Shown in pieces: positions 1 through 7,478 of a stretch of DNA of 64,000 nucleotides. The DNA lies in the NCBI RefSeq assembly GCF_017349355.1, contig NZ_JAFMPM010000005.1, positions 186,001 through 250,000 on the forward strand, read 5' to 3'. The DNA comes from Thiothrix fructosivorans (GTDB taxonomy: Bacteria; Pseudomonadota; Gammaproteobacteria; Thiotrichales; Thiotrichaceae). Below the pieces are notes generated by a model. The model was not told where the DNA came from. It worked only from the letters and a program-made list of their open reading frames with translations, and made no database searches. How positions within the stretch are numbered: position 1 is the first letter of the stretch; each line of letters opens with the position of its first letter. The position numbers and the translations under genes are program-made.

Positions 1-1769
1 AGGGAGCGAATGTCTGTGTAGCTCAATAAGGCTTTAGCCAGATTGTTGCGCCCCATTGCAACACCCGCGTCGTCTGCCTCAATGTATTCCTTGATCTGCT
101 CTACAGTTGCCTCACCAAGTTCAGGGTCATGATACCCGCGAACCAAGTCATACTTTTTCTTGGCGTGAATCTCTTCAGCGGTAACAGGCTCACCAGAACC
201 CTTGCCTGCCTTACGGCGGGAAATGTCGGCAGCGGTTGCGTCGTCAATGAGCGGGCTGTTTGCAATAAGGTCGGACTTGACCGCCTCGCGAAGCTCTTTG
301 GCAACCTTGGCAGCATCAAGGTCAACAGTACCCTCACGTTCATCACATTCTTCAATGGTCAGACCCTTCTCAATGAGAGCCGCACGGAGCAGACCAAAGT
401 AATCCCTGTAACGCTGCTCTGTGATGATTGACTGCCCTACCTGATAGCCAGCGTAGTTGGTGAAGCTATTCATAATTACTGCGTAGCGCAATTCATCAGT
501 GACGTGTTCCTTGGCGATAACATCCTTCAGGCTAATCAGGTCTTGCAGGCTGTGGCGAAGCTCAGATGCGTAGATAGGGCGACCACGGCTTGATTGATCA
601 ACCTCAACCACAGTGACCGTCTTACTCAACGGATTACGCACCCGGAACAGCATCTGCAATGCAGTGGTGTAGTCGGGGCAGTCTGGGTCATGCACAGCAA
701 ATAGGATGGTTGTATCAAAATGCGGCTGGTCAAGACTGATGCCAGTACCCATCGCTGGGGTGTAGATGAAAATGTCATAACCGTAAACCAAGCTGATGTT
801 GTTGCGGATAGCGGCTGCTTCAGCGGAATCAGCACCATCGTCCTCAGTTGCCACCAGCAAGATACGCAACCCGTCAGTCATGGGGTCAGCAGCAAGGATG
901 TCAGCCAACTTAACAGCCAGTGAGCGTGAAGTAACACTGATAGCTGGCTTTTGACCCTTACGGAGAGCGTCAGCAATAGCCTCAACCCCCTGCTCAAACC
1001 CTTTGACGAAGACAGCCTTGATGCCATCCCAACGCTTGAATGTGTTCACAACACGGGTGAAGGCGCGGGACGGGAAGAATGTCTGCGTCATCAGTGATGT
1101 GCGACTATCCATGTTGGCATCCATCATGATGACTGGCACACCGGAGGCATCCACGAGCTTCACGAAGTCACGGAAGGCATTGAATGAGCCATTCATAATC
1201 GGGCTGGCGATAGTCCCTGCAACGCTCTCGCTTTCATCGAAGACCACAGCAAACAGTGTCTTCCCAGTAGATTCCATCGCAAGCCGTACCGCTTCTACGC
1301 TATGGGCAGTGGAAGAAATAACATCATATCCAGCACGGCTGCGCTTACTGGCGAGCAACACCTTGTAGTCTACGGCGAATGGGGCAGCAATAGCGCTGCC
1401 ATCACGGTCGGTGTTCATAGCTGATGCACTGGAGAGTGCCAACTTGGTCAGGTGGGATACGAGTAGGATGTACTGACCTTCAGGAAGGTTGGCAACAAGA
1501 TCACGAATTGCTTCAGTCTTGCCGGAACCTTCGTGAGACTTCAGCATAATTGCCTTGTGACCGTCAGAAACTAGGTCGCGCAGCAAAACGCCAATATACC
1601 GTTGGTTGATTGTGATTTCGTCAGGAAGATCTACAAGTGAAACACCAGTGGCAAGCATCTGGCTGAAGTCAGCGAAAAGACCCGGTAAATCAGCGTGGTT
1701 TTCGTGGAATTTCACATTTCCAGCTAAGGAAAGGCTTTTAGTATCTTGATTTGAGATAGGAAAGGACAT
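1..1769 (-). CDS. Replication initiator / origin-binding SF2 helicase, partial (runs off left edge)
   Basis: The reading frame is open for 589 codons from an ATG at 1769 to the left edge, so the C-terminus is missing. Visible SF2 helicase motifs are a Walker A (HEGSGKTE, K at about residue 84), a DESE Walker B, a motif V-like TPAMGTGIS and a motif VI-like QMLFRVRNP. This layout resembles the helicase part of plasmid replication proteins of the CyRepA1/herpes origin-binding type. I infer that it opens the origin of the element. A TGAGGT Shine-Dalgarno precedes the ATG. It lies downstream of the 49-codon gene at 1844-1993, with a hairpin between them. No primase domain is seen in the visible part; one could lie in the missing end. 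Confidence 0.75.
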   Translation of the reverse strand, partial: MSFPISNQDTKSLSLAGNVKFHENHADLPGLFADFSQMLATGVSLVDLPDEITINQRYIGVLLRDLVSDGHKAIMLKSHEGSGKTEAIRDLVANLPEGQYILLVSHLTKLALSSASAMNTDRDGSAIAAPFAVDYKVLLASKRSRAGYDVISSTAHSVEAVRLAMESTGKTLFAVVFDESESVAGTIASPIMNGSFNAFRDFVKLVDASGVPVIMMDANMDSRTSLMTQTFFPSRAFTRVVNTFKRWDGIKAVFVKGFEQGVEAIADALRKGQKPAISVTSRSLAVKLADILAADPMTDGLRILLVATEDDGADSAEAAAIRNNISLVYGYDIFIYTPAMGTGISLDQPHFDTTILFAVHDPDCPDYTTALQMLFRVRNPLSKTVTVVEVDQSSRGRPIYASELRHSLQDLISLKDVIAKEHVTDELRYAVIMNSFTNYAGYQVGQSIITEQRYRDYFGLLRAALIEKGLTIEECDEREGTVDLDAAKVAKELREAVKSDLIANSPLIDDATAADISRRKAGKGSGEPVTAEEIHAKKKYDLVRGYHDPELGEATVEQIKEYIEADDAGVAMGRNNLAKALLSYTDIRS

Positions 1770-1800
1770 AAAATGTACCTCACATCGTAAGTTCTCATTC

Positions 1801-1832
1801 AACCCCAAAGTCGTTGGTCCGTCTTTGGGGTT
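1801..1832 (-). promoter_or_regulatory. Inverted repeat between the 49-codon gene and rep
   Basis: A perfect 10-bp stem (AACCCCAAAG / CTTTGGGGTT) encloses a 12-nt loop, 32 bases upstream of the rep start. No T-tract follows on either strand, so a simple intrinsic terminator is unlikely. It could be an attenuator or a protein/RNA target controlling rep expression; that role is inference. Confidence 0.5.
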
Positions 1833-1843
1833 ACTCATTTGGG

Positions 1844-1993
1844 CTACCTGAAAACCTTCCGGCCTTCTATCTCCCGCGTTAACCACTTCACCCACATACT
1901 TGCTACGAATGCCCGTGGGTTGGCTGGCTGTGCCTGCTGCTTTCTCCGCTGGATCTCTGCGGCTACTTGCTGGATTCTCTGTGCATCTGTCAT
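1844..1993 (-). CDS. Small basic protein upstream of rep (49 aa)
   Basis: An ORF of 50 codons starts with ATG at 1993, preceded by GAGGTGCGAC, a good ribosome site five bases from the start. The product is Gln/Arg-rich (MTDAQRIQQVAAEIQRRKQQ...) with a helical first half and a WVKWL segment near the C-terminus. I do not recognise a family. It shares its orientation and probably its transcript with the replication gene 74 bases downstream, so a copy-control or replication-accessory role is possible but unproven. Confidence 0.55.
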   Translation of the reverse strand: MTDAQRIQQVAAEIQRRKQQAQPANPRAFVASMWVKWLTREIEGRKVFR

Positions 1994-2008
1994 GTCGCAC
2001 CTCAGATA

Positions 2009-2092
2009 ATGTCACTATCAGTAGTGTCAGGCATTATGGTGTCATGTATCACTGTTTGGTGTCAATAGAGTGGTTACATTATTTGGTGACAG
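2009..2092. promoter_or_regulatory. Repeated GGTGTCA/TGACACC operator-like motifs upstream of rep
   Basis: Read on the minus strand, TGACA-cored heptamers occur with starts near 2064, 2044, 2029 and 2014 (TTGACACCA, ATGACACCA, CTGACACTA, GTGACATTA), spaced 20, 15 and 15 bases. A further TGGTGACAG lies at 2084-2092, and an isolated GGTGTCA at 2263-2269. The same heptamer is present at the divergent RHH promoters (3425-3502), suggesting a shared repressor. Confidence 0.5.
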
Positions 2093-2627
2093 ATTTAAAG
2101 CAACTAATGAGGCATAAGGAACATAGTATACGAACAAAATACGAACCTTCAAGTTATTGATTTTATTGTGCAGAGTGTGTACAGGGAGTGGTTTGGTGGT
2201 GGATTGTCCAATTTGGACGGATGCGGACTTGTTTGACCAAAAGATGATGGTGGCACTAAGATGGTGTCACCACGATGGTTTGGTTTTGCGGGATGGCGGC
2301 AAGTTGATCACAGGAAGAGGATTGCTTTGATTGAAATGACGGCATTATGGCAGGCCAACAGCACACCATTTTTTGGTACAGAAGCTATGCAGAAAAGCGG
2401 ACTCCGGGAGTTGAAAACCCAACTCCAGCTTTTTGCTGAAACCTAAGCTGGGCGCGGGTTACAGAGCGTCAAAATCCCCTATATATATAATAAAAAAATA
2501 AAGCTCCAAAACCACATACTCTTCAGCCGCTATCGCGGGTTATAGAAAGCAGTAAATTGAAAGACTGAAAAGAGCGCCATGCAGGAAAGGCAAGTTCAAC
2601 TATCTCTCGCCGCTATCGCGGAATGAC

Positions 2628-2641
2628 CTTTATTGAATAAA
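2628..2641. repeat. Dispersed palindrome, copy 1 (CTTTATTGAATAAA)
   Basis: First of five intergenic copies of the CTTTATT-G-AATAAAG palindrome in the element. This copy lacks the final G of the right arm. It lies 57 bases after the start of an AGAGCGCCATGCAGG element, an arrangement repeated near 12.45-12.51 kb. Confidence 0.6.
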
Positions 2642-3035
2642 CCCCAACCATCGCCACAGAGCGAAGCGATACCCACCACACCCTGAACATTCACTTCCTG
2701 CTAAAGCGCGACAGTCTCAACGCTACCGCTGAAGGATCACGGCGCAAGCCGCACGATAAAGCCTGAATCACCTGAACCCTGCATAAGCGCAATACTCTCA
2801 GGCTTACCGCAAGCCTCACGGAGCGAAGCGACACCAACTACCTAACCATAGCTGGCATACCAACAGACAGCCGCACAAGGCGACACAGTGCGAATACACC
2901 CACGCCGAAGGCATCAGCCGTCAGGCTGTCCCATACAAACTAATTACTGGTATTTGATATGCAGATGCTGGATGCCGTTGGCACAGAAGGAAGGTGTTGG
3001 TTCCCGCCAACAGGACGCTGGCGGGTGGTTTGTGG

Positions 3036-3380
3036 TTAGGTTGGTTCGCGTAGCCGTGCGATTCCGTGGTGGAACAGCCGCTTGTCAACCATGTCGTTTA
3101 ACTCTGCCTCTGACAGAACATTCCGTTCCGGGTCTTCGGTCATCGCCGCCGTCAATGCTGCAAGCACGTCAATATCAACACCCGCCCGCTCCAGCGTCAC
3201 TGCAATAACCCTTGTCAAGTCTTCTGCTTGTGGCGGCAGTGGCTCAACTCCTAGCCCCGCGTACAGGCTGTCAACGATCTGTTGGTTAATGCTGTTCTTG
3301 CTCTTGCCTGCTTGGGTGGTGATCGCCGCATGTAGGTCTGGTGGAATCCTGATGGTGATCCGTACTGGCTCAACTGCCAT
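3036..3380 (-). CDS. Ribbon-helix-helix (Arc-type) DNA-binding protein
   Basis: 114 aa from an ATG at 3380, chosen because AGGAGAAAAAAC precedes it; longer upstream starts lack a ribosome site. Residues about 5-43 (VRITIRIPPDLHAAITTQAG, then a KNSINQQIVDSL helix) match the strand-helix-helix of Arc/CopG proteins. The C-terminal half is acidic and helical. It is divergent from the second RHH gene at 3537. Its upstream region holds TGACACC motifs that also occur upstream of rep, so it is a candidate repressor of itself and of replication. The target is inferred. Confidence 0.75.
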   Translation of the reverse strand: MAVEPVRITIRIPPDLHAAITTQAGKSKNSINQQIVDSLYAGLGVEPLPPQAEDLTRVIAVTLERAGVDIDVLAALTAAMTEDPERNVLSEAELNDMVDKRLFHHGIARLREPT

Positions 3381-3424
3381 GTTTTTTCTCCTGTTTGTTT
3401 TGCCTTGCATAACTTTATCACCCA

Positions 3425-3502
3425 TGACACCAAAAAAGTAGTTATACGCAACCAAACGCTTGACACCACCATTTAGCACCACTAGAATAGCACTATGACA
3501 CC
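3425..3502. promoter_or_regulatory. TGACACC operator-like repeats between divergent RHH genes
   Basis: TGACACC occurs at 3425-3431, 3461-3467 and 3496-3502, spaced 36 and 35 bases. The middle copy overlaps the -35 box of the rightward promoter and the last lies at its predicted start site, a placement expected of a repressor site. Confidence 0.55.
3460..3488 (+). promoter_or_regulatory. Sigma-70 promoter of the left-arm operon
   Basis: TTGACA (3460-3465), a 17-base spacer and TAGAAT (3483-3488) form a near-consensus promoter directed at the RHH gene at 3537 and the operon behind it. The -35 box is embedded in a TGACACC repeat, so a repressor bound there would block RNA polymerase. Confidence 0.65.
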
Positions 3503-3536
3503 ACTTATGGTTATTACGACACAAGGAGAACATGAC

Positions 3537-3722
3537 ATGACAGCAACCAACGAACCAGAGGCTATTCGCATCACTTCACGCTTCCCACCAGATGTACATG
3601 TGTGGTTAGCACGGGAGGCAGCAGCAAACGAGCGCAGCATGAACCGTCAGTTGATCTACGCGGTTCGCAAGGTAATTAAGCAGGAGCAAGCCGATGAATC
3701 AGCAAACAGCCAATCGCATTAA
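3537..3722 (+). CDS. Small ribbon-helix-helix protein (Arc-like)
   Basis: 61 aa. The ATG at 3537 is eight bases after AAGGAG; an upstream in-frame TTATG/ATG start would run through the promoter. The motif IRITSRFPPDVHVWLAREAA, then ERSMNRQLIYAVRKVI, is a typical Arc-family RHH with little beyond the DNA-binding fold. It is the first gene of the plus-strand operon and its 3' end overlaps the 46-codon gene at 3694. It probably binds the flanking TGACACC motifs together with, or in competition with, the divergent RHH protein; that is inference. Confidence 0.75.
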   Translation: MTATNEPEAIRITSRFPPDVHVWLAREAAANERSMNRQLIYAVRKVIKQEQADESANSQSH

Positions 3723-3834
3723 GACCAACGGCAAGGCGGCTGACCTGAGAAACCAGCCACTAGCCACCAAGAAGAACTTTTTACATCAATACGAATTAGC
3801 ACTGAAAACTTTAGACAAGGGAACACGCAAATGA
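3694..3834 (+). CDS. Small basic protein of the left-arm operon (46 aa)
   Basis: A 46-aa ORF (MNQQTANRIKTNGKAADLRN...) with AGGAG eight bases before the ATG. It overlaps the end of the RHH gene and ends in ATGA shared with the next start at 3831, so it is translationally coupled on both sides. The product is Lys/Gln-rich with no membrane segment and no family I recognise. The coupling and ribosome site are the evidence that it is real. Confidence 0.55.
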   Translation: MNQQTANRIKTNGKAADLRNQPLATKKNFLHQYELALKTLDKGTRK

Positions 3835-4088
3835 AAATCGCAAACCTGAAAACCAACGCCATCACCGCATTGAAAATCACCGCCATTGGTGTAGGCAGCG
3901 CAATTGCAATCATCGCACTGACAGCAGTTATCTACGCAGCCATTCTGAATCCTGCATTTGAAACGCTGGCGTTTGTAACCACTTCGCTGGCACTCGGTTT
4001 TGTCTGGTTAGGATTGGCGCTCCACTTCAAGCGCCAGATCAAGGCTGTGAAGCTGCCAGAACCTACATGCCATATCACTTGCAAGTAA
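3831..4088 (+). CDS. Small membrane protein, two TM segments (85 aa)
   Basis: Two hydrophobic segments are seen at about residues 17-42 (IGVGSAIAIIALTAVIYAA) and 45-66, followed by a basic tail. There is a short polar N-terminus and no cleavable signal. It starts inside the ATGA overlap with the preceding small gene. I do not recognise a family. It is one of several membrane proteins in this operon upstream of the FtsK-like translocase, so a membrane-complex role is possible. Confidence 0.6.
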   Translation: MKIANLKTNAITALKITAIGVGSAIAIIALTAVIYAAILNPAFETLAFVTTSLALGFVWLGLALHFKRQIKAVKLPEPTCHITCK

Positions 4089-4151
4089 TGATGCAAAAAC
4101 AGGCGGCTTTCCAATCAGAGCCGCCGATTATTGCACCAACAGGGGAATAAC

Positions 4152-4496
4152 ATGAATCAAGTCACTAAATACACAGACACCACCAACATCCCAGCCGGGT
4201 TTAATGAGGTGGAAGTCCGTTCAGTCATTTACCGCAAGACTGAAGCGCCCGTAGTTCACGCTGAATACGATTACTCCGATTACGAACAGCCTACCCAATC
4301 AAACAGTGGTACAGCCGTCCTAGTCGTAGGTCTGGTGTTTGGGTTTATCACACTGGCAGTTCTCATCTTCGAGAAGGTCGCAGAGATCGCCACTGACCTG
4401 ACCCAAGCGGGTACAGCAACGGTGCTGGTCGCTGGTGTTCTGGTGGCTGGAATCGCATATCTGGTTCGCCTGCTTTACGGAGTGATCAAGCCATGA
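4152..4496 (+). CDS. Small membrane protein with acidic/tyrosine-rich N-terminus (114 aa)
   Basis: Start at ATG 4152 after AGGGGAATAAC; an upstream in-frame ATG has no such site. Residues 1-55 are polar, with a YDYSDYEQ stretch. Two hydrophobic segments follow (about 60-80 and 93-112, VLVAGVLVAGIAYLVRLLYG). The stop overlaps the next gene's ATG (4493). Family unknown; the two-helix hairpin resembles its neighbour at 3831 in layout, not in sequence. Confidence 0.6.
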   Translation: MNQVTKYTDTTNIPAGFNEVEVRSVIYRKTEAPVVHAEYDYSDYEQPTQSNSGTAVLVVGLVFGFITLAVLIFEKVAEIATDLTQAGTATVLVAGVLVAGIAYLVRLLYGVIKP

Positions 4497-4729
4497 TCCA
4501 TCAACCCCAAACTACTGCGCAACTAGCAGCTAACGGAGCCATCTGGAAGCGTGATCTCGCACTGTGGCAGATGGGTACGCCTGTTTGTGCAGGGTGCGGT
4601 GACTTACTGCTGGGCTGGGTGGAAAACCAGATTGGCCTATGCACTCACTGCCATCACGCAGAGGACGCATTGATCGAAGAACCTAAGCCGACCTTCAAGC
4701 GGGTCATTTACCGGAGTAGACCACAGTGA
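4493..4729 (+). CDS. Zinc-ribbon-like small protein (78 aa)
   Basis: Two CxxC knuckles (CAGC at about residues 32-35, CTHC at about 51-54 followed by HH) suggest a four-cysteine zinc ribbon. It has no membrane segment and ends with a basic tail. It overlaps both neighbours by four bases, so it is coupled to the membrane protein before it and the thermonuclease after it. It could be a nucleic-acid-binding or assembly accessory; function unknown. Confidence 0.6.
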   Translation: MIHQPQTTAQLAANGAIWKRDLALWQMGTPVCAGCGDLLLGWVENQIGLCTHCHHAEDALIEEPKPTFKRVIYRSRPQ

Positions 4730-5328
4730 ATCCATCAATCAGCGCAGCAGCAGTGGCAGGTGTTTTGGGCTTGTACCACTACCAAGGCTTCATGGATATG
4801 CAGGAGCCAGTCAGCCGCACGGTTGCATTCGGCCTGCCTATCCTAGCCGCGCTGGTGCTGCGTGCAGTACGTGTGGCTACAAGCGGTGTTGATGGTCTTC
4901 CATTGCCTATCGCATTCATCCGCTGCAAGGACGGTGACACGATTGTTGCTGACCACGCAGGTGCAGAGATCGACATCCGGGTATACGCCATTGACGCACC
5001 AGAGACTGACCAGCCATACGGCGCACAGGCAAAACAACGCCTGTATGAAATCTGCACCAGCGGTCAACTGGCCTACATCCCCGGCAAAGGCAACAGCTAT
5101 GGACGTGGTGTCGCCACCGTTCTGGGTGATGGTGTCGATGTCGGCCTGATGATGATTAAGGAAGGCTTGGCTTGGCCTGCTGATCCGCAATACATGCCCC
5201 CTGCAAGTTATCTGGTGGCACACACTGAAGCCCGTGATGCTGGCAGAGGCTTGTTTAATGACAAAAACCCAATCCACCCGTCTGTATGGCGGGCGACTAA
5301 AAAGCAGGCTGTGCCAGTCACGGCCTAA
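4726..5328 (+). CDS. Membrane-anchored staphylococcal-nuclease-like protein
   Basis: 200 aa from a GTG that overlaps the preceding stop. A hydrophobic N-terminal segment (about residues 33-50) precedes an SNase (thermonuclease) domain from about residue 60. It shows CKDGDTIV, IDIRVYAIDAPE with the active-site Arg and Glu region, and YGRGVATV with the second Arg. Family members cleave DNA or RNA in a Ca2+-dependent way. Whether the domain faces periplasm or cytoplasm cannot be told here. In an operon with membrane proteins and next to a DNA translocase, it could process DNA at the envelope or act in superinfection exclusion; both are inference. Confidence 0.8.
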   Translation: MNPSISAAAVAGVLGLYHYQGFMDMQEPVSRTVAFGLPILAALVLRAVRVATSGVDGLPLPIAFIRCKDGDTIVADHAGAEIDIRVYAIDAPETDQPYGAQAKQRLYEICTSGQLAYIPGKGNSYGRGVATVLGDGVDVGLMMIKEGLAWPADPQYMPPASYLVAHTEARDAGRGLFNDKNPIHPSVWRATKKQAVPVTA

Positions 5329-5351
5329 CAACTAAACAGGGAGATTACGAT

Positions 5352-6812
5352 ATGAACAAATTTTGGGTATCTATCTACGCGCTGTTTGCTGCGGCATGGG
5401 TAGCGGTGGGCAACTTCCACGGCGGTTATTCCATCGCTACTGACATCGGCTTTAGTGGGGCTACTCCTGTAGTCCTTGGCCTGATGCTGGTGCTGGTTAC
5501 TGCTGCATTGTTCGCCACATACGTCACGCATAGCGACAAGAAAAAGCGCCTGCTGTTTCACTGGTTCAGTGGCCTCCTAATGGTGATTGCTGCCAGCAAC
5601 TTCATGTACACAGCCGAAGTGACAACTTCTAGCGCAACAGGTAACGCTGCTGCCATTGATGTACAGATTGCTGCACAACAAAGCATCAAAGCTGCGAAAC
5701 AAGCGGAACTGGATGGTCTTGCCAATACTGTGATGGGTGGACGGATTCAGGCATTGCGTGGTCAGCTTTCCTCTGCCAAGGCGGTGACTTCCAAGGGTCG
5801 GTTGGTGTGGGACATTACCGCTGGTTGCACCTTGGGCGGACATCCCAAGAACTGTTCAGTGATTGCACAAGCGCAGGCCGCACTGAATGACGAAGTTGCC
5901 CGTGTCGCGGGAACCAAGGCCAATACCATTCGTACTGACATGGCGGCGGTTGATGTGGCGATTGCCGACCTGACCACAAGCAAGGTTGCATCCACCACCA
6001 CGGCGGCAAAGTCAGGCTTCATCAGCGCAACCTTTGGCGTAGGTGCTGACTTCATGATGATGCTGATTGTTGTGATGTACGCTGCCATTGTTGAAATGGG
6101 TACAAGCCATTCTTTCCGTGTGTTCGCATTAGAGTTCAACCCGGTTGAGGTTGCTACACCTGAGAAGACTGTGCTTGAGGCGCTGCCAGTTGTAGGCCAA
6201 TTGTACGCGGATCACAAGGAACGCGCCCTGAGATCAGCACTGGTGAAGGCAGCAGCCGAAGGCAAGGAGGCCGCCCGTGCCAAGCCTGAGTTCAAGGCGC
6301 TGGTGAAGGCCAAGACTGAACTGGCAAAGGAAGTGGCGGTAGTGAAGCGTGACATCAAGTCTCACATCGCCCACCTGACTGATGTGGAAGTTGGCAAGCT
6401 GATTGATAAGGCCGGGTTCAGCGCAGGTGAGAAGGTTGACAAGTTCGCCTTGCGCGTCACTCTCCATGCTGCGGTGAAGTTGTTTGAGGCTGGTGGAGCG
6501 ATTGTCCAGAACGGCAACACCCCCATGTATGCGCAACTGACCACTACAGTTGATGTGGATGGCAAGCCAGTAGAGTTCACCTGTTCCAAGCACAAGCTGT
6601 CTACCCTGATCCTACCAGCAATGGAAGCTGCCGGGTTCGTGGAGAAGGTCGGCAAATCCTATCAGTGGGTGAGCGAAGCTGGCATGTGGGTTGCGCTTGG
6701 TGTAGAGCAAGAAGCGCCAAGCAAGGTTGATGTGAATCCTGAACCAGCAATTAAATCCGATAAATCAGCGCAACCAAAAGGTCTGCGAGTAATTGAAGGA
6801 GGCAAGCGTTAA
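5352..6812 (+). CDS. Large membrane protein with coiled coil and C-terminal regulatory-like domain (486 aa)
   Basis: Three hydrophobic segments lie near the N-terminus (about residues 4-25, 30-58, 60-82). An Ala/Lys-rich helical region with a Cys pair (GCTLGGHPKNC) follows, then a fourth segment (about 225-250) and a charged coiled-coil stretch. The C-terminal domain (about 370-450) contains LFEAGG and LSTLILPAMEAAGFVEK and is similar to the 123-aa protein at 10422. Start at ATG 5352 after AGGGAG. It is the last gene before an intrinsic terminator. Function unknown; the layout suggests a membrane platform. Confidence 0.65.
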   Translation: MNKFWVSIYALFAAAWVAVGNFHGGYSIATDIGFSGATPVVLGLMLVLVTAALFATYVTHSDKKKRLLFHWFSGLLMVIAASNFMYTAEVTTSSATGNAAAIDVQIAAQQSIKAAKQAELDGLANTVMGGRIQALRGQLSSAKAVTSKGRLVWDITAGCTLGGHPKNCSVIAQAQAALNDEVARVAGTKANTIRTDMAAVDVAIADLTTSKVASTTTAAKSGFISATFGVGADFMMMLIVVMYAAIVEMGTSHSFRVFALEFNPVEVATPEKTVLEALPVVGQLYADHKERALRSALVKAAAEGKEAARAKPEFKALVKAKTELAKEVAVVKRDIKSHIAHLTDVEVGKLIDKAGFSAGEKVDKFALRVTLHAAVKLFEAGGAIVQNGNTPMYAQLTTTVDVDGKPVEFTCSKHKLSTLILPAMEAAGFVEKVGKSYQWVSEAGMWVALGVEQEAPSKVDVNPEPAIKSDKSAQPKGLRVIEGGKR

Positions 6813-6835
6813 GCAGTAGCCAAGTCGGAAACCAC

Positions 6836-6865
6836 AAGCCCTGCCAGTGATGGTGGGGCTTTTTT
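6836..6865 (+). terminator. Intrinsic terminator of the left-arm operon
   Basis: AAGCCCTGCC and GGTGGGGCTT form a 10-bp stem with two G-U pairs, followed by a T-run. The same stem recurs after the FtsK-like gene at 9117-9142. Confidence 0.8.
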
Positions 6866-6866
6866 G

Positions 6867-7195
6867 TGTCTGGATCGTTGGAACAGGGCAGGGCAGACGT
6901 AAATTATTCTGCACAGACATGGCAACCCGGACAACAAGCCAAGTCAGACGTGAACCTCACTTGCCCAGACATTTAGCACGTCTGACCAGACATGGATGCC
7001 ATTTTGCCCGGACAAGAGAGCAAAACGCCAGCAAAAACAGGCTGATTTTTGCCGAGAACAGCCCAAAAACCCCTGATTCTGCCCAGACAAGGCCGGACGC
7101 ACCCCGGACGCAACCCGGACATGAAGTCGGACATGTACTTGGTTTGCCCAGACACAGCACTGATTCTGCCCGGACACGGGTTGCTGGTGTCTGGG
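6867..7195. repeat. Array of helically phased CCCRGACA repeats
   Basis: Non-coding region of about 330 bases with many copies of CC(A/G)GACA. The 9-mer GCCCRGACA occurs at 6963, 7006, 7081, 7146 and 7168. Close variants lie at 6926, 6986, 7103 and 7114, with weaker ones between. Core-to-core distances are mostly 11, 21-22 and 33 bases, which would put the sites on one face of the helix. Single inverted copies (TGTCTGG) lie at each end (6867, 7188). It sits between the operon terminator and the RHH/FtsK-like genes, and could be an operator, a partition-type site or a translocase recognition locus. Confidence 0.7.
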
Positions 7196-7234
7196 ATGAT
7201 CGCATGAATTATCACTGTATCCATCTGTAGATGA

Positions 7235-7263
7235 TTGTATCCACTTTAGCGGTGCAGTATACT
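7235..7263 (+). promoter_or_regulatory. Promoter of the RHH/FtsK-like operon
   Basis: TTGTAT (7235-7240), a 17-base spacer and TATACT (7258-7263) precede the RHH gene at 7296. TGTATCCA is repeated at 7217-7224 and 7237-7244, about two helical turns apart, the second overlapping the -35 box. Confidence 0.6.
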
Positions 7264-7295
7264 ACTCGCATCATATCAAACAGGATTACACAACA

Positions 7296-7478
7296 TTGAA
7301 GACCGAAAAACAGAAAGCGGCATCAGTCACCGTTCATGCCAGATTAAAGCAGGAAAATCATGAATGGCTGGCGGATGAAGCAATTAAATTAGACCGCAGT
7401 ATAAGTTGGTTAATTGACCATCTAGTTGAACGGGCGCGGTTGGAACAGACTAAACAGGAGATCGAAAATGAGCATTGA
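7296..7478 (+). CDS. Ribbon-helix-helix protein next to the repeat array (60 aa)
   Basis: Starts with TTG at 7296, about nine bases after CAGGAT; no ATG lies in frame upstream of the conserved part. ASVTVHARLKQENHEWLADE, then DRSISWLIDHLVERARL, fits the RHH fold of CopG/Arc proteins. It overlaps the start of the FtsK-like gene by 11 bases, so the two are coupled. RHH proteins of the Omega/ParG/CopG type bind arrays of short repeats, which makes the CCCRGACA array just upstream its most obvious candidate target. That link is inference. Confidence 0.65.
   Translation: MKTEKQKAASVTVHARLKQENHEWLADEAIKLDRSISWLIDHLVERARLEQTKQEIENEH

Larger units (their letters stand above)
1994..3035. other. Non-coding control region with candidate replication origin
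   Basis: About 1 kb without a convincing gene. The left part (2009-2092) carries TGACA-type motifs upstream of the rep transcript. An AT-only stretch at about 2479-2501 could be an unwinding element. It is followed by two copies of CCGCTATCGCGG (2527-2538, 2610-2621), two copies of GAGCGAAGCGAYAC (2659-2672, 2821-2834), an AGAGCGCCATGCAGG element (2571-2585) and a CTTTATTGAATAAA palindrome (2628-2641). Proximity to the initiator gene suggests an origin. Two plus-strand ORFs here (2261-2446, 2888-3208) have no ribosome site or recognisable product and are not annotated. Confidence 0.45.

Noticed and set aside
1900-2446. Plus-strand ORFs of 86 aa (1900-2160) and 61 aa (2261-2446)
   Set aside because: The first is antisense to the 49-codon gene and crosses the operator motifs; neither has a ribosome site or recognisable sequence.
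2888-3208. 106-aa plus-strand ORF
   Set aside because: Mostly antisense to the RHH gene; no ribosome site.
6847-7230. 127-aa plus-strand ORF and three overlapping minus-strand ORFs in the repeat array
   Set aside because: All arise from the CCRGACA repeats; no ribosome site or domain, and several frames are open at once.
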